A DNA stretch of 64,000 nt, taken from Sulfuritalea sp. GTDB taxonomy: Bacteria > Pseudomonadota > Gammaproteobacteria > Burkholderiales > Rhodocyclaceae. The DNA lies in contig JALNZB010000011.1 of NCBI GenBank assembly GCA_023229545.1, forward strand, positions 24,714 to 88,713, in the 5' to 3' direction. The position numbers and the translations under genes are program-made. The notes below the pieces were generated by a model, which was given only the letters and a program-made list of their open reading frames with translations, had not been told where the DNA came from and did no database searches. Shown one piece after another: positions 8,800-16,883 of the stretch (its first letter is position 1; every line of letters begins with the position of its first letter).

Positions 8800-9662
8800 G
8801 CCGCCGCCCGCATCACCTTCGCCTTGAACTCCTGGTACCAGTCGTACATCCGCGCGAAAACCGGACCCGGCGTACCACCAACACCGACTTCTCTGCCGTC
8901 GAGCGCGACGATGGGCAGCACTTCCTTGGTCGACGAGCACATCCATAATTCGTCGGCGGCGCGCGTCTCGGCTTCGGTGATGTCGCGCACTTCGCAGGGC
9001 AGGCCATGGTGCGCGGCGAGTTCAAGGATAACGTCATAGGTGATGCCGGGCAGCATCAGGTGGTTCTTGATCGGCGCCAGCAGCACGCCATCTTTTACCA
9101 CGAAGATCGAGGATGCCGAACCTTCGGTGAGAAAGCCGTCGCGGAACAACACCGTCTCAACGCAACCGGCGGTTACCGCCAGTTGGCGCAGCAAACAGTT
9201 GGCCAAGAGCGACGTGGCCTTCAGATCGCAGCGCAGCCAGCGGATGTCGGCGGCGGATACGGCACTGATACCCCGCTCGCGCTGGCTGGCGGGTGACGGG
9301 ATCATCGGCTCGGCCAGCAGCAACACCGTCGGCGTGATCTCCTTGGGGAAAGCGTGGTTGCGCACCGCCATCGGCCCGCGCGTGACCTGAATGTAAATCG
9401 ACACGTCTTCCCACTCGGCCTCGCCCGCCAGTTGCGTGACGAGGGCGATCCACTCGGCGAGTCGATGCGGGTTGGCCAGCTGGATGCCGTCCAGGCTTTG
9501 CTGCAGGCGCGCCAGATGCTGTTCGAGGCGAAACGCCCGCCGCGAATACACCGGAATAACCTCATACACGCCGTCGCCGAACAGAAAGCCGCGATCCATG
9601 ACGGAGACGCGGGCGTCCGCTGCGACAAGCCACTGGCCGTTGAGGAAAACCCGGCTCGTCAC
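8796..9662 (-). CDS. dat: D-amino-acid (D-alanine) aminotransferase, class IV PLP enzyme
   Basis: 288 residues from a GTG start that overlaps the dacA stop (GTGA). Fold-type IV features are present: DRGFLFGDGVYEVIPVY near the start, the PLP-binding Lys148 in RCDLKATSLLANCLL, and EGSASSIFVVKDG. It interconverts D-alanine and D-glutamate, precursors for peptidoglycan, which fits its place between dacA and lipB. An open frame continues upstream to about 10160, but that part lies inside dacA in another frame and is not a fusion. A branched-chain aminotransferase is the alternative; length and motifs favour the D-amino-acid enzyme. Confidence 0.9.
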   Translation of the reverse strand: MTSRVFLNGQWLVAADARVSVMDRGFLFGDGVYEVIPVYSRRAFRLEQHLARLQQSLDGIQLANPHRLAEWIALVTQLAGEAEWEDVSIYIQVTRGPMAVRNHAFPKEITPTVLLLAEPMIPSPASQRERGISAVSAADIRWLRCDLKATSLLANCLLRQLAVTAGCVETVLFRDGFLTEGSASSIFVVKDGVLLAPIKNHLMLPGITYDVILELAAHHGLPCEVRDITEAETRAADELWMCSSTKEVLPIVALDGREVGVGGTPGPVFARMYDWYQEFKAKVMRAAA

Positions 9663-10789
9663 TGGAAGAACAGCCGCAGTTCGTCCCACAGGCGGCCGAG
9701 GAAGCCGGCCACGGGAACCGCGTTCTGCGCGACGACGGGATATTCTCCCCATGCCTTGCCGTCCACCGCCAGTTTCAGCGTGCCGACTGCGGCGCCAGCG
9801 GCGACGGGCGCGATCAGGGGTTGCTGGCTGACCAGTTGCACGCTGAGCTTGTCGGCCATGCCGCGCGGCACGGAGACCACGAAATCTTCTGCAAAGCCGG
9901 CGGCAACGAGGTTTTGCTGGCCCTTGAAAACCTTGATCCGCGAAATCGCCTGGCCTTTGTCGTAGAGCTTGACTGCGTCGAATCCGGTGAAACCCCAGTT
10001 GAGCAGATTCAGCGAATCGCGGGCGCGGGCTTCTTCGGACGCGGTACCGAGCACCACGGAAATCAGTCGGCGCGGACCGCGTTTGGCGGTGGCGATCAGG
10101 CAGAAACCGGCCGCGCTGGAATGGCCCGTCTTGAGTCCATCCACCGTTGAATCGGCCCACAGCAAACGGTTGCGGTTGTGCTGGCGGATGCCGTTGTAGG
10201 TGTATTCCCTGGTCGCATGCAGGGCGTGAGTTTCCGGATGATCGCGGATCAGCGCGGCCGCCAGCCGGGCCAGATCGCGCGCCGTGGAATAGTGGTTCGG
10301 CGTCGGGCCTTCGAAGTAGCCGCTGGCGTTGAGAAAATGCGTGCCCTGCAAACCCATGCGTTGCGCCATGCGGTTCATCATGTCGGCGAAGGCGTCTTCG
10401 CTGCCGCCGATGGCTTCCGCCAGGGCCACCGAGGCATCGTTGCCGGACTGGATGACCATGCCCTTGAACAGGTCGTCGACGACCACCGCCTTGTTCACCG
10501 GCACGAAACTGCGCGAACCCTGGGTGCGCCAGGCGCGTTCGGAAACCGTGACGGATTGTTGCAGGTTCAGCGTCTTCTGCGCTAGCGCGTCAGCCACCAG
10601 ATAGGTGGTCATCACCTTGGTCAGCGAGGCCGGCTCCAGTCGCGTGTCGGCTTCCTGTGCGGCCAGCACCTGGCCGCTGGCGTAGTCCATCAGCAGCCAG
10701 GCGCGCGCGCTGAGGCCCGGTACCGGGATCGGCTGGGCATGGCTCGCGGCAACAAACAGCAGCGTCAGCAGGAAGGCAAGGAATCGCAT
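9659..10789 (-). CDS. dacA: D-alanyl-D-alanine carboxypeptidase (PBP5/6 type)
   Basis: 376 residues with signal peptide (MRFLAFLLTLLFVAASHA). The active-site boxes are S55-L-T-K58, SGN at 115-117 and KTG at 220-222. The C-terminal domain ends LGRLWDELRLFFQ, an amphipathic helix that anchors the protein to the outer face of the inner membrane. It removes the terminal D-Ala from peptidoglycan pentapeptides. It is the first gene of the dacA-dat-ybeD-lipB-lipA operon; promoters for it and the divergent cupin gene must lie in 10790-10912. Confidence 0.96.
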   Translation of the reverse strand: MRFLAFLLTLLFVAASHAQPIPVPGLSARAWLLMDYASGQVLAAQEADTRLEPASLTKVMTTYLVADALAQKTLNLQQSVTVSERAWRTQGSRSFVPVNKAVVVDDLFKGMVIQSGNDASVALAEAIGGSEDAFADMMNRMAQRMGLQGTHFLNASGYFEGPTPNHYSTARDLARLAAALIRDHPETHALHATREYTYNGIRQHNRNRLLWADSTVDGLKTGHSSAAGFCLIATAKRGPRRLISVVLGTASEEARARDSLNLLNWGFTGFDAVKLYDKGQAISRIKVFKGQQNLVAAGFAEDFVVSVPRGMADKLSVQLVSQQPLIAPVAAGAAVGTLKLAVDGKAWGEYPVVAQNAVPVAGFLGRLWDELRLFFQ

Positions 10790-10912
10790 CGGTAAATTGC
10801 GCTGGAAAGGAACACGGATTATATGTTCCCGCCACTCTTGTCGGGAGCGGTATCCAGAACGAGCGGGTGGTTACAATCAGCTGCTCAATGGTTTCTTCGG
10901 GTTGCCGCGAAA

Positions 10913-11419
10913 ATGTCCAGAATTCCTGATCAAGCGTCTCCGGCTTTGCTGCTTATCGACCAGGCCCTGCTCGACGAAGTCTGCGCCGAAGCGGCGGCCA
11001 GTCCGCGCCGGCGCAAGAACCGCAACTTTCATCCGACGGATGATCATCCGGCACATCGCCTGCTGAATGCCATGCAGCCGGATTCCTACATCCCGCCGCA
11101 TCGCCATCTCGATCCGAGCAAGGACGAAACATTCGTTGTCCTGCGCGGCGCGCTGGGGCTGATTCTGTTCGATGACGAAGGAGCGGTGGTCCGCAGCGTG
11201 AAAGTCGGCGCTGGCGAGACGGCGATCGGCGTCGATATTGCCCACGGTACATGGCATACGGCGGTGGCGCTGGAGCCGGACACCGTGTTTCTCGAAGCCA
11301 AGGCCGGACCCTATCTGCCGTTCACCGAGGCCGAACGCGCACCGTGGGCGCCGGCTGACAATTCAGCGGAGGCGGCACCCTATCTCGCAAACCTGCAACA
11401 CAGTTTCAGTGAAAGCTGA
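10913..11419 (+). CDS. WbuC-family cupin metalloprotein
   Basis: 168 residues with a cupin core: YIPPHRHLDPSKDE supplies metal-binding histidines and a glutamate, RGALGLILFDDEG is the first beta stretch, and HGTWHTAVALEP the second motif. WbuC proteins often sit near polysaccharide genes; their reaction is not established. The gene is divergent from dacA. The ATG at 10913 places MSRIPDQASPALLLIDQALL at the N-terminus as in the family. Bases 11203-11224 inside it nearly match the dispersed repeat described in the findings. Confidence 0.85.
   Translation: MSRIPDQASPALLLIDQALLDEVCAEAAASPRRRKNRNFHPTDDHPAHRLLNAMQPDSYIPPHRHLDPSKDETFVVLRGALGLILFDDEGAVVRSVKVGAGETAIGVDIAHGTWHTAVALEPDTVFLEAKAGPYLPFTEAERAPWAPADNSAEAAPYLANLQHSFSES
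11203..11224 (+). repeat. Dispersed-repeat match inside the cupin gene
   Basis: This stretch reads GTCGGCGCTGGCGAGACGGC, one base different from the consensus core, and encodes VGAGETA. Because Gly-Glu is natural at this point of a cupin, chance similarity remains possible. Confidence 0.4.
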
Positions 11420-11503
11420 CGTCGGCTCTATCGACGTTAAGCGCCGCGACCGGAACTAAAAGCCGGCGTATCCGGTCGAGGCCGCTTGCCCGGCGCCCAT
11501 CGA

Positions 11504-11722
11504 CTACTTCAGTGCTTCGGCCAGATCCTTGTCCGTCACCTTGCCCGAGCGATGCAGCCATAACAGGATAGCCAATGGCTTCGGAATATTGCGGCCGGAT
11601 TCATAGCGGGAGCCGCCCGACTGGGTGACGCCATAGCGTGTCCAGAAAGCGGTCTGATTGAGGTTCTCTTTCGAGCGGACAACAGCGATGTCGGAAAAAT
11701 CAAGTTTCTTTTTGCGGGCCAT
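11504..11722 (-). CDS. Small helix-turn-helix (XRE-like) DNA-binding protein
   Basis: 72 residues. The segment VRSKENLNQTAFWTRYGVTQ followed by SGGSRYESGRNIPKPLAILL matches the helix-turn-helix of small XRE-type regulators, in which the second helix ends SRYExG. The N-terminus is very basic (MARKKK). A purine-rich ribosome-binding site (GAAAAGGAG) precedes the ATG. No toxin partner lies beside it. Target unknown. Confidence 0.75.
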   Translation of the reverse strand: MARKKKLDFSDIAVVRSKENLNQTAFWTRYGVTQSGGSRYESGRNIPKPLAILLWLHRSGKVTDKDLAEALK

Positions 11723-11789
11723 GACAATCTCCTTTTCAGATGGGTGAAACAGGTTTCAAGGATACAGGCAAGTGCACGAAACGGGGCCG

Positions 11790-12674
11790 TCAATGAACAG
11801 CCTGCTTGCCGCCGCTGACTTCGGCGAGTGCCTGCGTCGCAATTTCGGCGATGTCGGCGAGACCGGCTGCCTTCGCCACATCCAGCGCGCGCCGATAGGC
11901 ATTTGCCGCCGTCTCGCCGGCGCCGTCCGAGTGGATACCGCTACGCATAACTCTCTTCTGGATGTCACCGATCAGCAGCCAGTCGCGGCCAATCTTCTCC
12001 GGCAATGCGAGCCGGCGATCGATGTCGAGCGCGGCATGGGCGGCGGGCAGCGCGGCCGTGGCATCACCGTTGGCGAGTCGCGCGGCGGCGATGAGCCGCC
12101 AGGCGTTGCCGGTCTCGGCCGCTTCGTCCTTGTCCTGCAACAACTTTAGCGCCGCTTCGGCGTGCGTCAGCGCCTCCAGTGCGCGCTTGCCGGCCAGCGC
12201 GGCATGGGCCTGCAACAGATGCAGGCTGGCGGCTTGCGGACAAGTACTGGCGCATAGGCCGGCGGCGACCGCCAGGCTTTGTTGCGCGTCAGCGTTGCGA
12301 CCCAGCGCCAGTTGCGCCTGGGCCTTGAGCAGCAAGGTGTCGAGAGTCGCGCCGAGAGTCACGCCAAATCCGCTGCCGCGTTCAGCCAAATCCAGCGCCA
12401 GCAACGCGGCCTCGGCGCGACCCTGGGCGAGCTCGGCGCGCGCCAGGTGCCGCCGATTGCGCGCGGCACCCGGCGTGTCGTCGATGCTGGCAAAAATCCG
12501 CGCCGCTTCGTCGAAGCGCCGCGCCGCCGCGGCGTGGTCGCCGCGTCCATGGCGTTTGGCGCCGTCGCTTTCGGCTTCCAGCGCGGCCTTGAGGCGCGGC
12601 GGGTCGACCGGCTTCGGCGTCGAAGCGCAGCCGGCAAGAACCAGTACCGCCAACAGCAGAGTCCTAGCGCGCAC
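11790..12674 (-). CDS. TPR-like lipoprotein of the MCE transport operon
   Basis: About 294 residues from a GTG start that overlaps the MCE gene's stop. The N-terminus VRARTLLLAVLVLAGCASTP is a lipoprotein signal with lipobox LAGC (lipidated Cys16). The rest is almost all alpha-helical and rich in Ala/Leu with repeats resembling TPR units (for example AAARRFDEAARIFASI and AALLALDLAERG). MCE operons often end with an auxiliary outer-membrane lipoprotein; this one is a helical repeat protein rather than the usual PqiC type. Its job, perhaps holding the complex to the outer membrane, is inference. Confidence 0.7.
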   Translation of the reverse strand: MRARTLLLAVLVLAGCASTPKPVDPPRLKAALEAESDGAKRHGRGDHAAAARRFDEAARIFASIDDTPGAARNRRHLARAELAQGRAEAALLALDLAERGSGFGVTLGATLDTLLLKAQAQLALGRNADAQQSLAVAAGLCASTCPQAASLHLLQAHAALAGKRALEALTHAEAALKLLQDKDEAAETGNAWRLIAAARLANGDATAALPAAHAALDIDRRLALPEKIGRDWLLIGDIQKRVMRSGIHSDGAGETAANAYRRALDVAKAAGLADIAEIATQALAEVSGGKQAVH

Positions 12675-13602
12675 GGCTGGCCTCCCCGCGTGGATCGCTG
12701 TCCGCCTTGAGCGTTGCCGGGGCGGGCGCATCGACCAGATTGCGGATCGGCCACGCCTGCTTCGCGCCGCTGACGATCTCGCGCACGTCGGCGGCGACGG
12801 CGCTGCCGTCACGCAGAACCGGCGGCACGCTGATCTCGGCCTCGGCGGTGATCTTCTCGACATGTTCGAGCGTCTGTTGCGTGCGATCGATCAGTCCCGG
12901 CAGGCGCTTGTTGGCGGTCTCCAGCGTCTGGCCGAGGTGGCTCAGGTCTTGCTCGGCCTTGCCCAGCACCTGGGTTGCCGCTTTGCCAATGCCGGTCACC
13001 TGGCTGTTGCCGTTGGCCAGCAGAACCTTGAGGGCTTCCGAACTCTCTCGCACCTGGGCCAGCGTGCCGGGCAAGCCCTTCTGCGGGTCGGCCAGCACCC
13101 CGGTGATGAGCTTGATGTCCTTGAGGATGGGGATGAACTCGTCGCGCACCTGATTGGCCAGCGCGGCCAGCCCGTCGGCGCGGGAGAAGGCGAGCCGTGC
13201 CTCGGCAGCGGCGAGCCGGGTCTTGTCCGGCCCCGGCACGATCTCCAGCGTGGCCGAACCGACCAGGCCGTCCTTGCGCAGTTCGACCCGTGCGTCATAA
13301 GTGACGAAGCGCATGTGATCGGCATCGATCTCCATGGTTACCACTACCTGGCCGTCATCCTTCAGGCTGACCGCGGACACCGAGCCGACGCGAAAGCCGG
13401 CGATCTTCACGGCCTGACCCTTGACAATGTCCTGGGCGCTGTTGGCGACGAAGCTGTAGTTGGTGGTCTGGCGGAACAGGCCCTGGCGCACCACGATGGC
13501 GGCGAGCAGGGCCAGCGTCACCAGTGCGGCGAACAGCAGGAAGCGGCGCGTGCCGCGCCGTAGCGCGTCGGTGTCGCTGTCGTGTTGGGTCAGCAGTGAC
13601 AT
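12664..13602 (-). CDS. MCE (MlaD) domain lipid-transport protein
   Basis: 312 residues. After a cytoplasmic start comes one membrane span (about 20-42), then the MCE domain: NYSFVANSAQDIVKGQAVKIAG, FRVGSVSAVSLKDDGQVVVTM and ARVELRKDGLVGSATLEIVPG. A long helical tail (LAQVRESSEALKVLLANGN... THLGQTLETANKRL type sequence) follows. MCE proteins form periplasmic rings or tunnels that carry lipids between membranes. It overlaps the ATPase-like gene upstream by 13 bp and the lipoprotein gene downstream by 11 bp, so it belongs to the same complex. Confidence 0.9.
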   Translation of the reverse strand: MSLLTQHDSDTDALRRGTRRFLLFAALVTLALLAAIVVRQGLFRQTTNYSFVANSAQDIVKGQAVKIAGFRVGSVSAVSLKDDGQVVVTMEIDADHMRFVTYDARVELRKDGLVGSATLEIVPGPDKTRLAAAEARLAFSRADGLAALANQVRDEFIPILKDIKLITGVLADPQKGLPGTLAQVRESSEALKVLLANGNSQVTGIGKAATQVLGKAEQDLSHLGQTLETANKRLPGLIDRTQQTLEHVEKITAEAEISVPPVLRDGSAVAADVREIVSGAKQAWPIRNLVDAPAPATLKADSDPRGEASRAR

Positions 13603-14213
13603 GGTGTCTCCGCGAGTTCGGTAAGGTCGGTCAGTGTGCGGCAGTCGGGCAGCTCGGGCAGTTCATGGCTATCGAGATCGACGAATAGTACCGGCCGGAA
13701 AGGATGACGTGCGTGATAGATGGCTTCCACGGCGATCAGCGCATTCGCCTGACGCCGCGCCAGGCCGGCGAACAGGCGGTCGATCACCAGCAGCTCGGGC
13801 GGGCGCAGCAGGCAGCGGGCGAAGCCGACGGTCCAGCGCTCGGTGCGCTCGAGGTTCATCGGCCGTTCGCGGCCCAAGGTGGCGATGCGCTCCGGCGTCA
13901 GGCCGCAGAGCCGGAGGGCGATTTCCAGGTCGCTTCCCCAGTCGCGCGGATCGTCGGGGTCGCTGTCGTAACGCAGGGCCAGCGCGAAATTCTCGGCCAC
14001 CGTCATGGCGCCGAGCAGGCCGCCGCTGTCGGCCAGCACACCGACGCCCGGACAGCGTTCGAGCGCCTTCACGACCTGTCGAGCGACAGCGGAATCGCCG
14101 ACGATCAGGCGATGCCGTCCGCCTTCGTCGAGCGGCAGCACCAGGCGCAGACAGCGGCCATCGAACAGCGAAAGCCGGCGGGCTTCGACAGTGGCATGCA
14201 GGGCGACGCTCAT
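13590..14213 (-). CDS. Degenerate ABC ATPase-like (MlaF-type) protein of the MCE operon
   Basis: 207 residues in the position where the MlaF ATPase is expected, between permease and MCE genes. The fold is recognisable: LIVGDSAVARQVV sits where Walker A should be, VGVLADSGGLLGAMTVAENF at the Q-loop, FARCLLRPPELLVIDRLF at Walker B, and VLFVDLDSHEL at the H-loop. Key residues are gone: the P-loop lacks Gly-Lys-Ser/Thr, the Q-loop Gln is Asp, the LSGG signature reads LERT, and the Walker B Glu is Arg. It is unlikely to hydrolyse ATP. It overlaps both neighbours (4 bp and 13 bp), so it is still maintained as an intact gene. Confidence 0.75.
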   Translation of the reverse strand: MSVALHATVEARRLSLFDGRCLRLVLPLDEGGRHRLIVGDSAVARQVVKALERCPGVGVLADSGGLLGAMTVAENFALALRYDSDPDDPRDWGSDLEIALRLCGLTPERIATLGRERPMNLERTERWTVGFARCLLRPPELLVIDRLFAGLARRQANALIAVEAIYHARHPFRPVLFVDLDSHELPELPDCRTLTDLTELAETPCHC

Positions 14214-14959
14214 TGCAGGACGTAAACCAGCGCGGCAAAGGCGACGTCCACCACGAAAACGGCGACCAGTCCGGTGCCGACGGCCTGAATCGCGGCGCCG
14301 GAAATGGCCTGCGTCGATCCCTCGCCGCTGCTGCCGTGGTGGCAGGCGATGATGCCGACAGCGGCGCCCATCAGCGCGCTTTTGACCAGGCTCAGCAGCG
14401 CCAGCCAGGGGTCGGCAAAATCGAGGAAGCGTCCCGCCGTCTCCGCCAGCGGGCGGCCTTCGAGCAGTGCCGTGGCAAGCCAGCTGCTGCCGATGGCCAG
14501 GGCCTGAAAACAGACCGTCACCGCCGGCAGGGCGATGACCAGGCCGAATATGCGCGGCAACAGCAGGTAGTCGGCGGCGGGCACGCCGAACCGGCGCAGC
14601 GTGGTGAATTCGTCGTGCAGGTGCATCACCGCAAGCTCCGAAGCGATGCCGGCGCTGCTGCGCGCCACCACCACCAGCGCCGAGAGCAACGGCGCCATTT
14701 CATAAAAGAGTCCGAGGAAGAGCATGCGCTGGGTCAGGTCGCTATCGGCGCCGATCAGCGCCGAGAGCTGAGTCACCGCCACGGCTCCGGTCAGCATGGC
14801 CATGACGCCGATCACCGGCAAGGCGGTGACGCCGGCACCGTAGACTTGGCGCCGGAGTTGCGCGCGCAACAGCGGACGGCGCAGTTCGCGGTGGCGGCCG
14901 GCGGCGAACCAGATCAGCGCCAGGTAGCCGCCGAAACGGGTGTCGGCCAGGATATTCAC
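14210..14959 (-). CDS. MlaE-family ABC permease
   Basis: 249 residues, five or so membrane spans. It shows the MlaE pattern LRRQVYGAGVTALPVIGVMAMLTGAV near the N-terminus and LPRIFGLVIALPAVTVCFQAL in the middle, with FTTLRRFGVPAADYLLLPR as the coupling region. In the Mla system this protein sits in the inner membrane and passes phospholipid to or from the MCE ring, driven by MlaF. Here the partner ATPase appears inactive. The start overlaps the cyclase-like gene stop by 4 bp. Confidence 0.88.
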   Translation of the reverse strand: MNILADTRFGGYLALIWFAAGRHRELRRPLLRAQLRRQVYGAGVTALPVIGVMAMLTGAVAVTQLSALIGADSDLTQRMLFLGLFYEMAPLLSALVVVARSSAGIASELAVMHLHDEFTTLRRFGVPAADYLLLPRIFGLVIALPAVTVCFQALAIGSSWLATALLEGRPLAETAGRFLDFADPWLALLSLVKSALMGAAVGIIACHHGSSGEGSTQAISGAAIQAVGTGLVAVFVVDVAFAALVYVLQ

Positions 14960-16740
14960 TTGCCGCCTCCGCGCGGCGTTGTCAGTGGCGGCGTCCAGCC
15001 CCAGACGTGCGGCGAATTTGGCAAACCCGCCAGCGGCGTGCCAAGGTCGACCATGCCGCCGCCATAGCCCACCGCAGCGGCAACCTCCGCGGAGCAGATC
15101 ACCGGCTGACCGAATTCCTTGGTCATGGCTTCGAGTCGGCTGGCAACGCCGACGGCATCGCCGATCACCGAGAACTCGCGGCGCTGGCGCGAACCGACAT
15201 AGCCGGCCAATACTTCGCCGCTGTGGATGCCGATGCCGATCTTCAGCGCTTCGATGCCTTCGGCGGCGAGCTCGGCGTTGAGCCGGTCGACGCGCAACAA
15301 CAGGTCCTGCGCGGCTTCCAGCGCGTTGCGTTGCGGCGCCGGCAGCGGCTGGGGCAGGCCGAAAGTAGCCATCAGGCCATCGCCGACATACTTGTCCACG
15401 GCGCCGCCGCTGTTCTGGATGGCGACGCTGGCGGCGGCATGGAAGCGATTGAGCAGGCCGATCATGGCCTCGGGTGCGGACTGCGCGTTGCGCGCGGCAA
15501 AGCCGCGGATGCCGGCGAACAACAGCGTCACATTCTGGCGCTGGCCGTTTTGCTCAAGTTGCAATTCGCCGCCGAGCAAGGCGCGCATCACCTGCGGGCT
15601 GACATGGCCGGCGAACATGCTGCGCAAGGTCTGCTTTTTGTGGAAAAGGCGAATGAAGTCCCAAGCCTGTCGCGCCGAAAAGGCCAGCAGCGTGACGATG
15701 ACGATGTTCGCCACCGGCAGATAGTTGCCGTGCCACAGCGCGAAGGTCGACCCGGCGACGAAGCCGCCGATGATGGCGGCCAGTGCCATGGCCTTGAGCC
15801 AGCCGCCGCGACCGAACCAGAGCAGCGCACCCAGCCCGGCCAGCAACAGCGAGAGATTTTCCGGCACGCGCTCGATCAGGCCGCGCCCAAGCAGGGAGCG
15901 CAGCGCCTGGATGTGCACCACGGCCCCCGGCTCGGTGCGGCTGCCGGGTTCCCAGGCCGCCAGCGGTACCGGCAGGCGATGACGGGTTTCGGTGGGCAGC
16001 AGGTTGGCGACCACCACGGCGCGGCCCTGCACCAGGGCGCGCAGCTTGGCTTCCTCGCCGCGATGAACCCAATCCAGCACCGTGGTGAACGGCGTGTACT
16101 CGATGGCGCCGCCGATGCTGTAGTCGATCATGCCGGTGGGCGAGCCCTGGCGACCGAGATGCTTCGCCATCAGGGAGGCCAGCGGCTCGCGTTTGTCGTC
16201 GGAGCGACAGCGCAGCTGGTTGATGCGGCGCACGGTGCCGTCGGTGTCCTCGCAGATGGCCAGCGATGCAATTGCATCGGGGCCGGCGGCGGCGAGAATA
16301 TCCGGCGCGATCGGACGCAAACTGCGGCCGATGCCGGGCGGCTGGCCGACCACCAGCGGCGCCGCGCCGCGCAGCCGGTAGATGCCGGCGATCAGCGTGG
16401 CGTCGATGTCCTTGACCAGGAAGTCGTAGGAGCGCACCGGCAGTGGTATCGCCAGTCCAACCACGGCCGGCTTGGCAGCGGAAAGTCCGGCCAGCACGGC
16501 GCCGAACTGGGCATGCCAGAGCGCGGTCGGTTCGGGTATCGCCTCGTAGGCGGCCTCGTCGATACCGATGACCACGACATCATGGGCCAGCGGCGTCGGC
16601 GCATTGGTGCGCAGCCAGCGTGTCTGGGCATCGTAGAGCGACTGGTCGGCAAAGCGCAGAGTGCGGGTAGACATCAGTCCCCAAGCCGCAGCGCATACGA
16701 GCAGAAAGCCGATCAGGATATCGCGGGACAGGCGGAACAT
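14956..16740 (-). CDS. CHASE2-domain class III nucleotidyl cyclase homologue, probably inactive
   Basis: 594 residues: an N-terminal span (about 8-24), an extracytoplasmic CHASE2 sensor domain (about 30-290, VVVIGIDEAAYEAIPEPT), three more spans (about 295-358), then a class III cyclase domain (about 403-570). K450 and D454 (VDKYVGDG), D528 and R535 are present. The first metal-binding Asp is Gly410 (VTLLFAGIRGF), and the transition-state Asn is Gly531 (GDAVGVASRLE). With one metal ligand and the Asn missing, cyclase activity is doubtful; it may act as a binding or regulatory subunit. It is the first gene of the coupled MCE operon, overlapping the permease by 4 bp. Confidence 0.88.
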   Translation of the reverse strand: MFRLSRDILIGFLLVCAAAWGLMSTRTLRFADQSLYDAQTRWLRTNAPTPLAHDVVVIGIDEAAYEAIPEPTALWHAQFGAVLAGLSAAKPAVVGLAIPLPVRSYDFLVKDIDATLIAGIYRLRGAAPLVVGQPPGIGRSLRPIAPDILAAAGPDAIASLAICEDTDGTVRRINQLRCRSDDKREPLASLMAKHLGRQGSPTGMIDYSIGGAIEYTPFTTVLDWVHRGEEAKLRALVQGRAVVVANLLPTETRHRLPVPLAAWEPGSRTEPGAVVHIQALRSLLGRGLIERVPENLSLLLAGLGALLWFGRGGWLKAMALAAIIGGFVAGSTFALWHGNYLPVANIVIVTLLAFSARQAWDFIRLFHKKQTLRSMFAGHVSPQVMRALLGGELQLEQNGQRQNVTLLFAGIRGFAARNAQSAPEAMIGLLNRFHAAASVAIQNSGGAVDKYVGDGLMATFGLPQPLPAPQRNALEAAQDLLLRVDRLNAELAAEGIEALKIGIGIHSGEVLAGYVGSRQRREFSVIGDAVGVASRLEAMTKEFGQPVICSAEVAAAVGYGGGMVDLGTPLAGLPNSPHVWGWTPPLTTPRGGGK

Positions 16741-16821
16741 GCGGCGATTATAGCATGGTCAAAAGTCGGTGCTGGGGATGCGGCGAACTGCGCGGCAAAC
16801 CACGCGGCGAAAACGGGCGGC

Positions 16822-16860
16822 GCAAAAAAGCCGCTCCCCTTTTACGAGGAGCGGCTTTCG
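16822..16860 (-). terminator. Rho-independent terminator after the peroxiredoxin gene
   Basis: The stem AAAGCCGCTCC / GGAGCGGCTTT with a 9-nt loop is followed on the minus strand by a T6 run, 25 bp beyond the peroxiredoxin stop codon. Confidence 0.85.
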
Positions 16861-16883
16861 GCCGGGGCCGGGGTACTGCTTGC

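Noticed and set aside
8796..10160. A 454-codon open frame that would fuse dacA-region sequence to the D-amino-acid aminotransferase
   Set aside because: The upstream part lies in another frame inside dacA, whose active-site boxes are intact. The aminotransferase has its own GTG overlapping the dacA stop.
11962..13563. A 533-codon plus-strand open frame opposite the lipoprotein and MCE genes
   Set aside because: It is antisense to two coupled, recognisable genes, and the protein is Arg/Ser/Ala low complexity.
14956..16740. Annotation as an active adenylate cyclase
   Set aside because: Two catalytic positions are replaced by Gly, confirmed by reading the bases, so activity should not be assumed from the domain alone.
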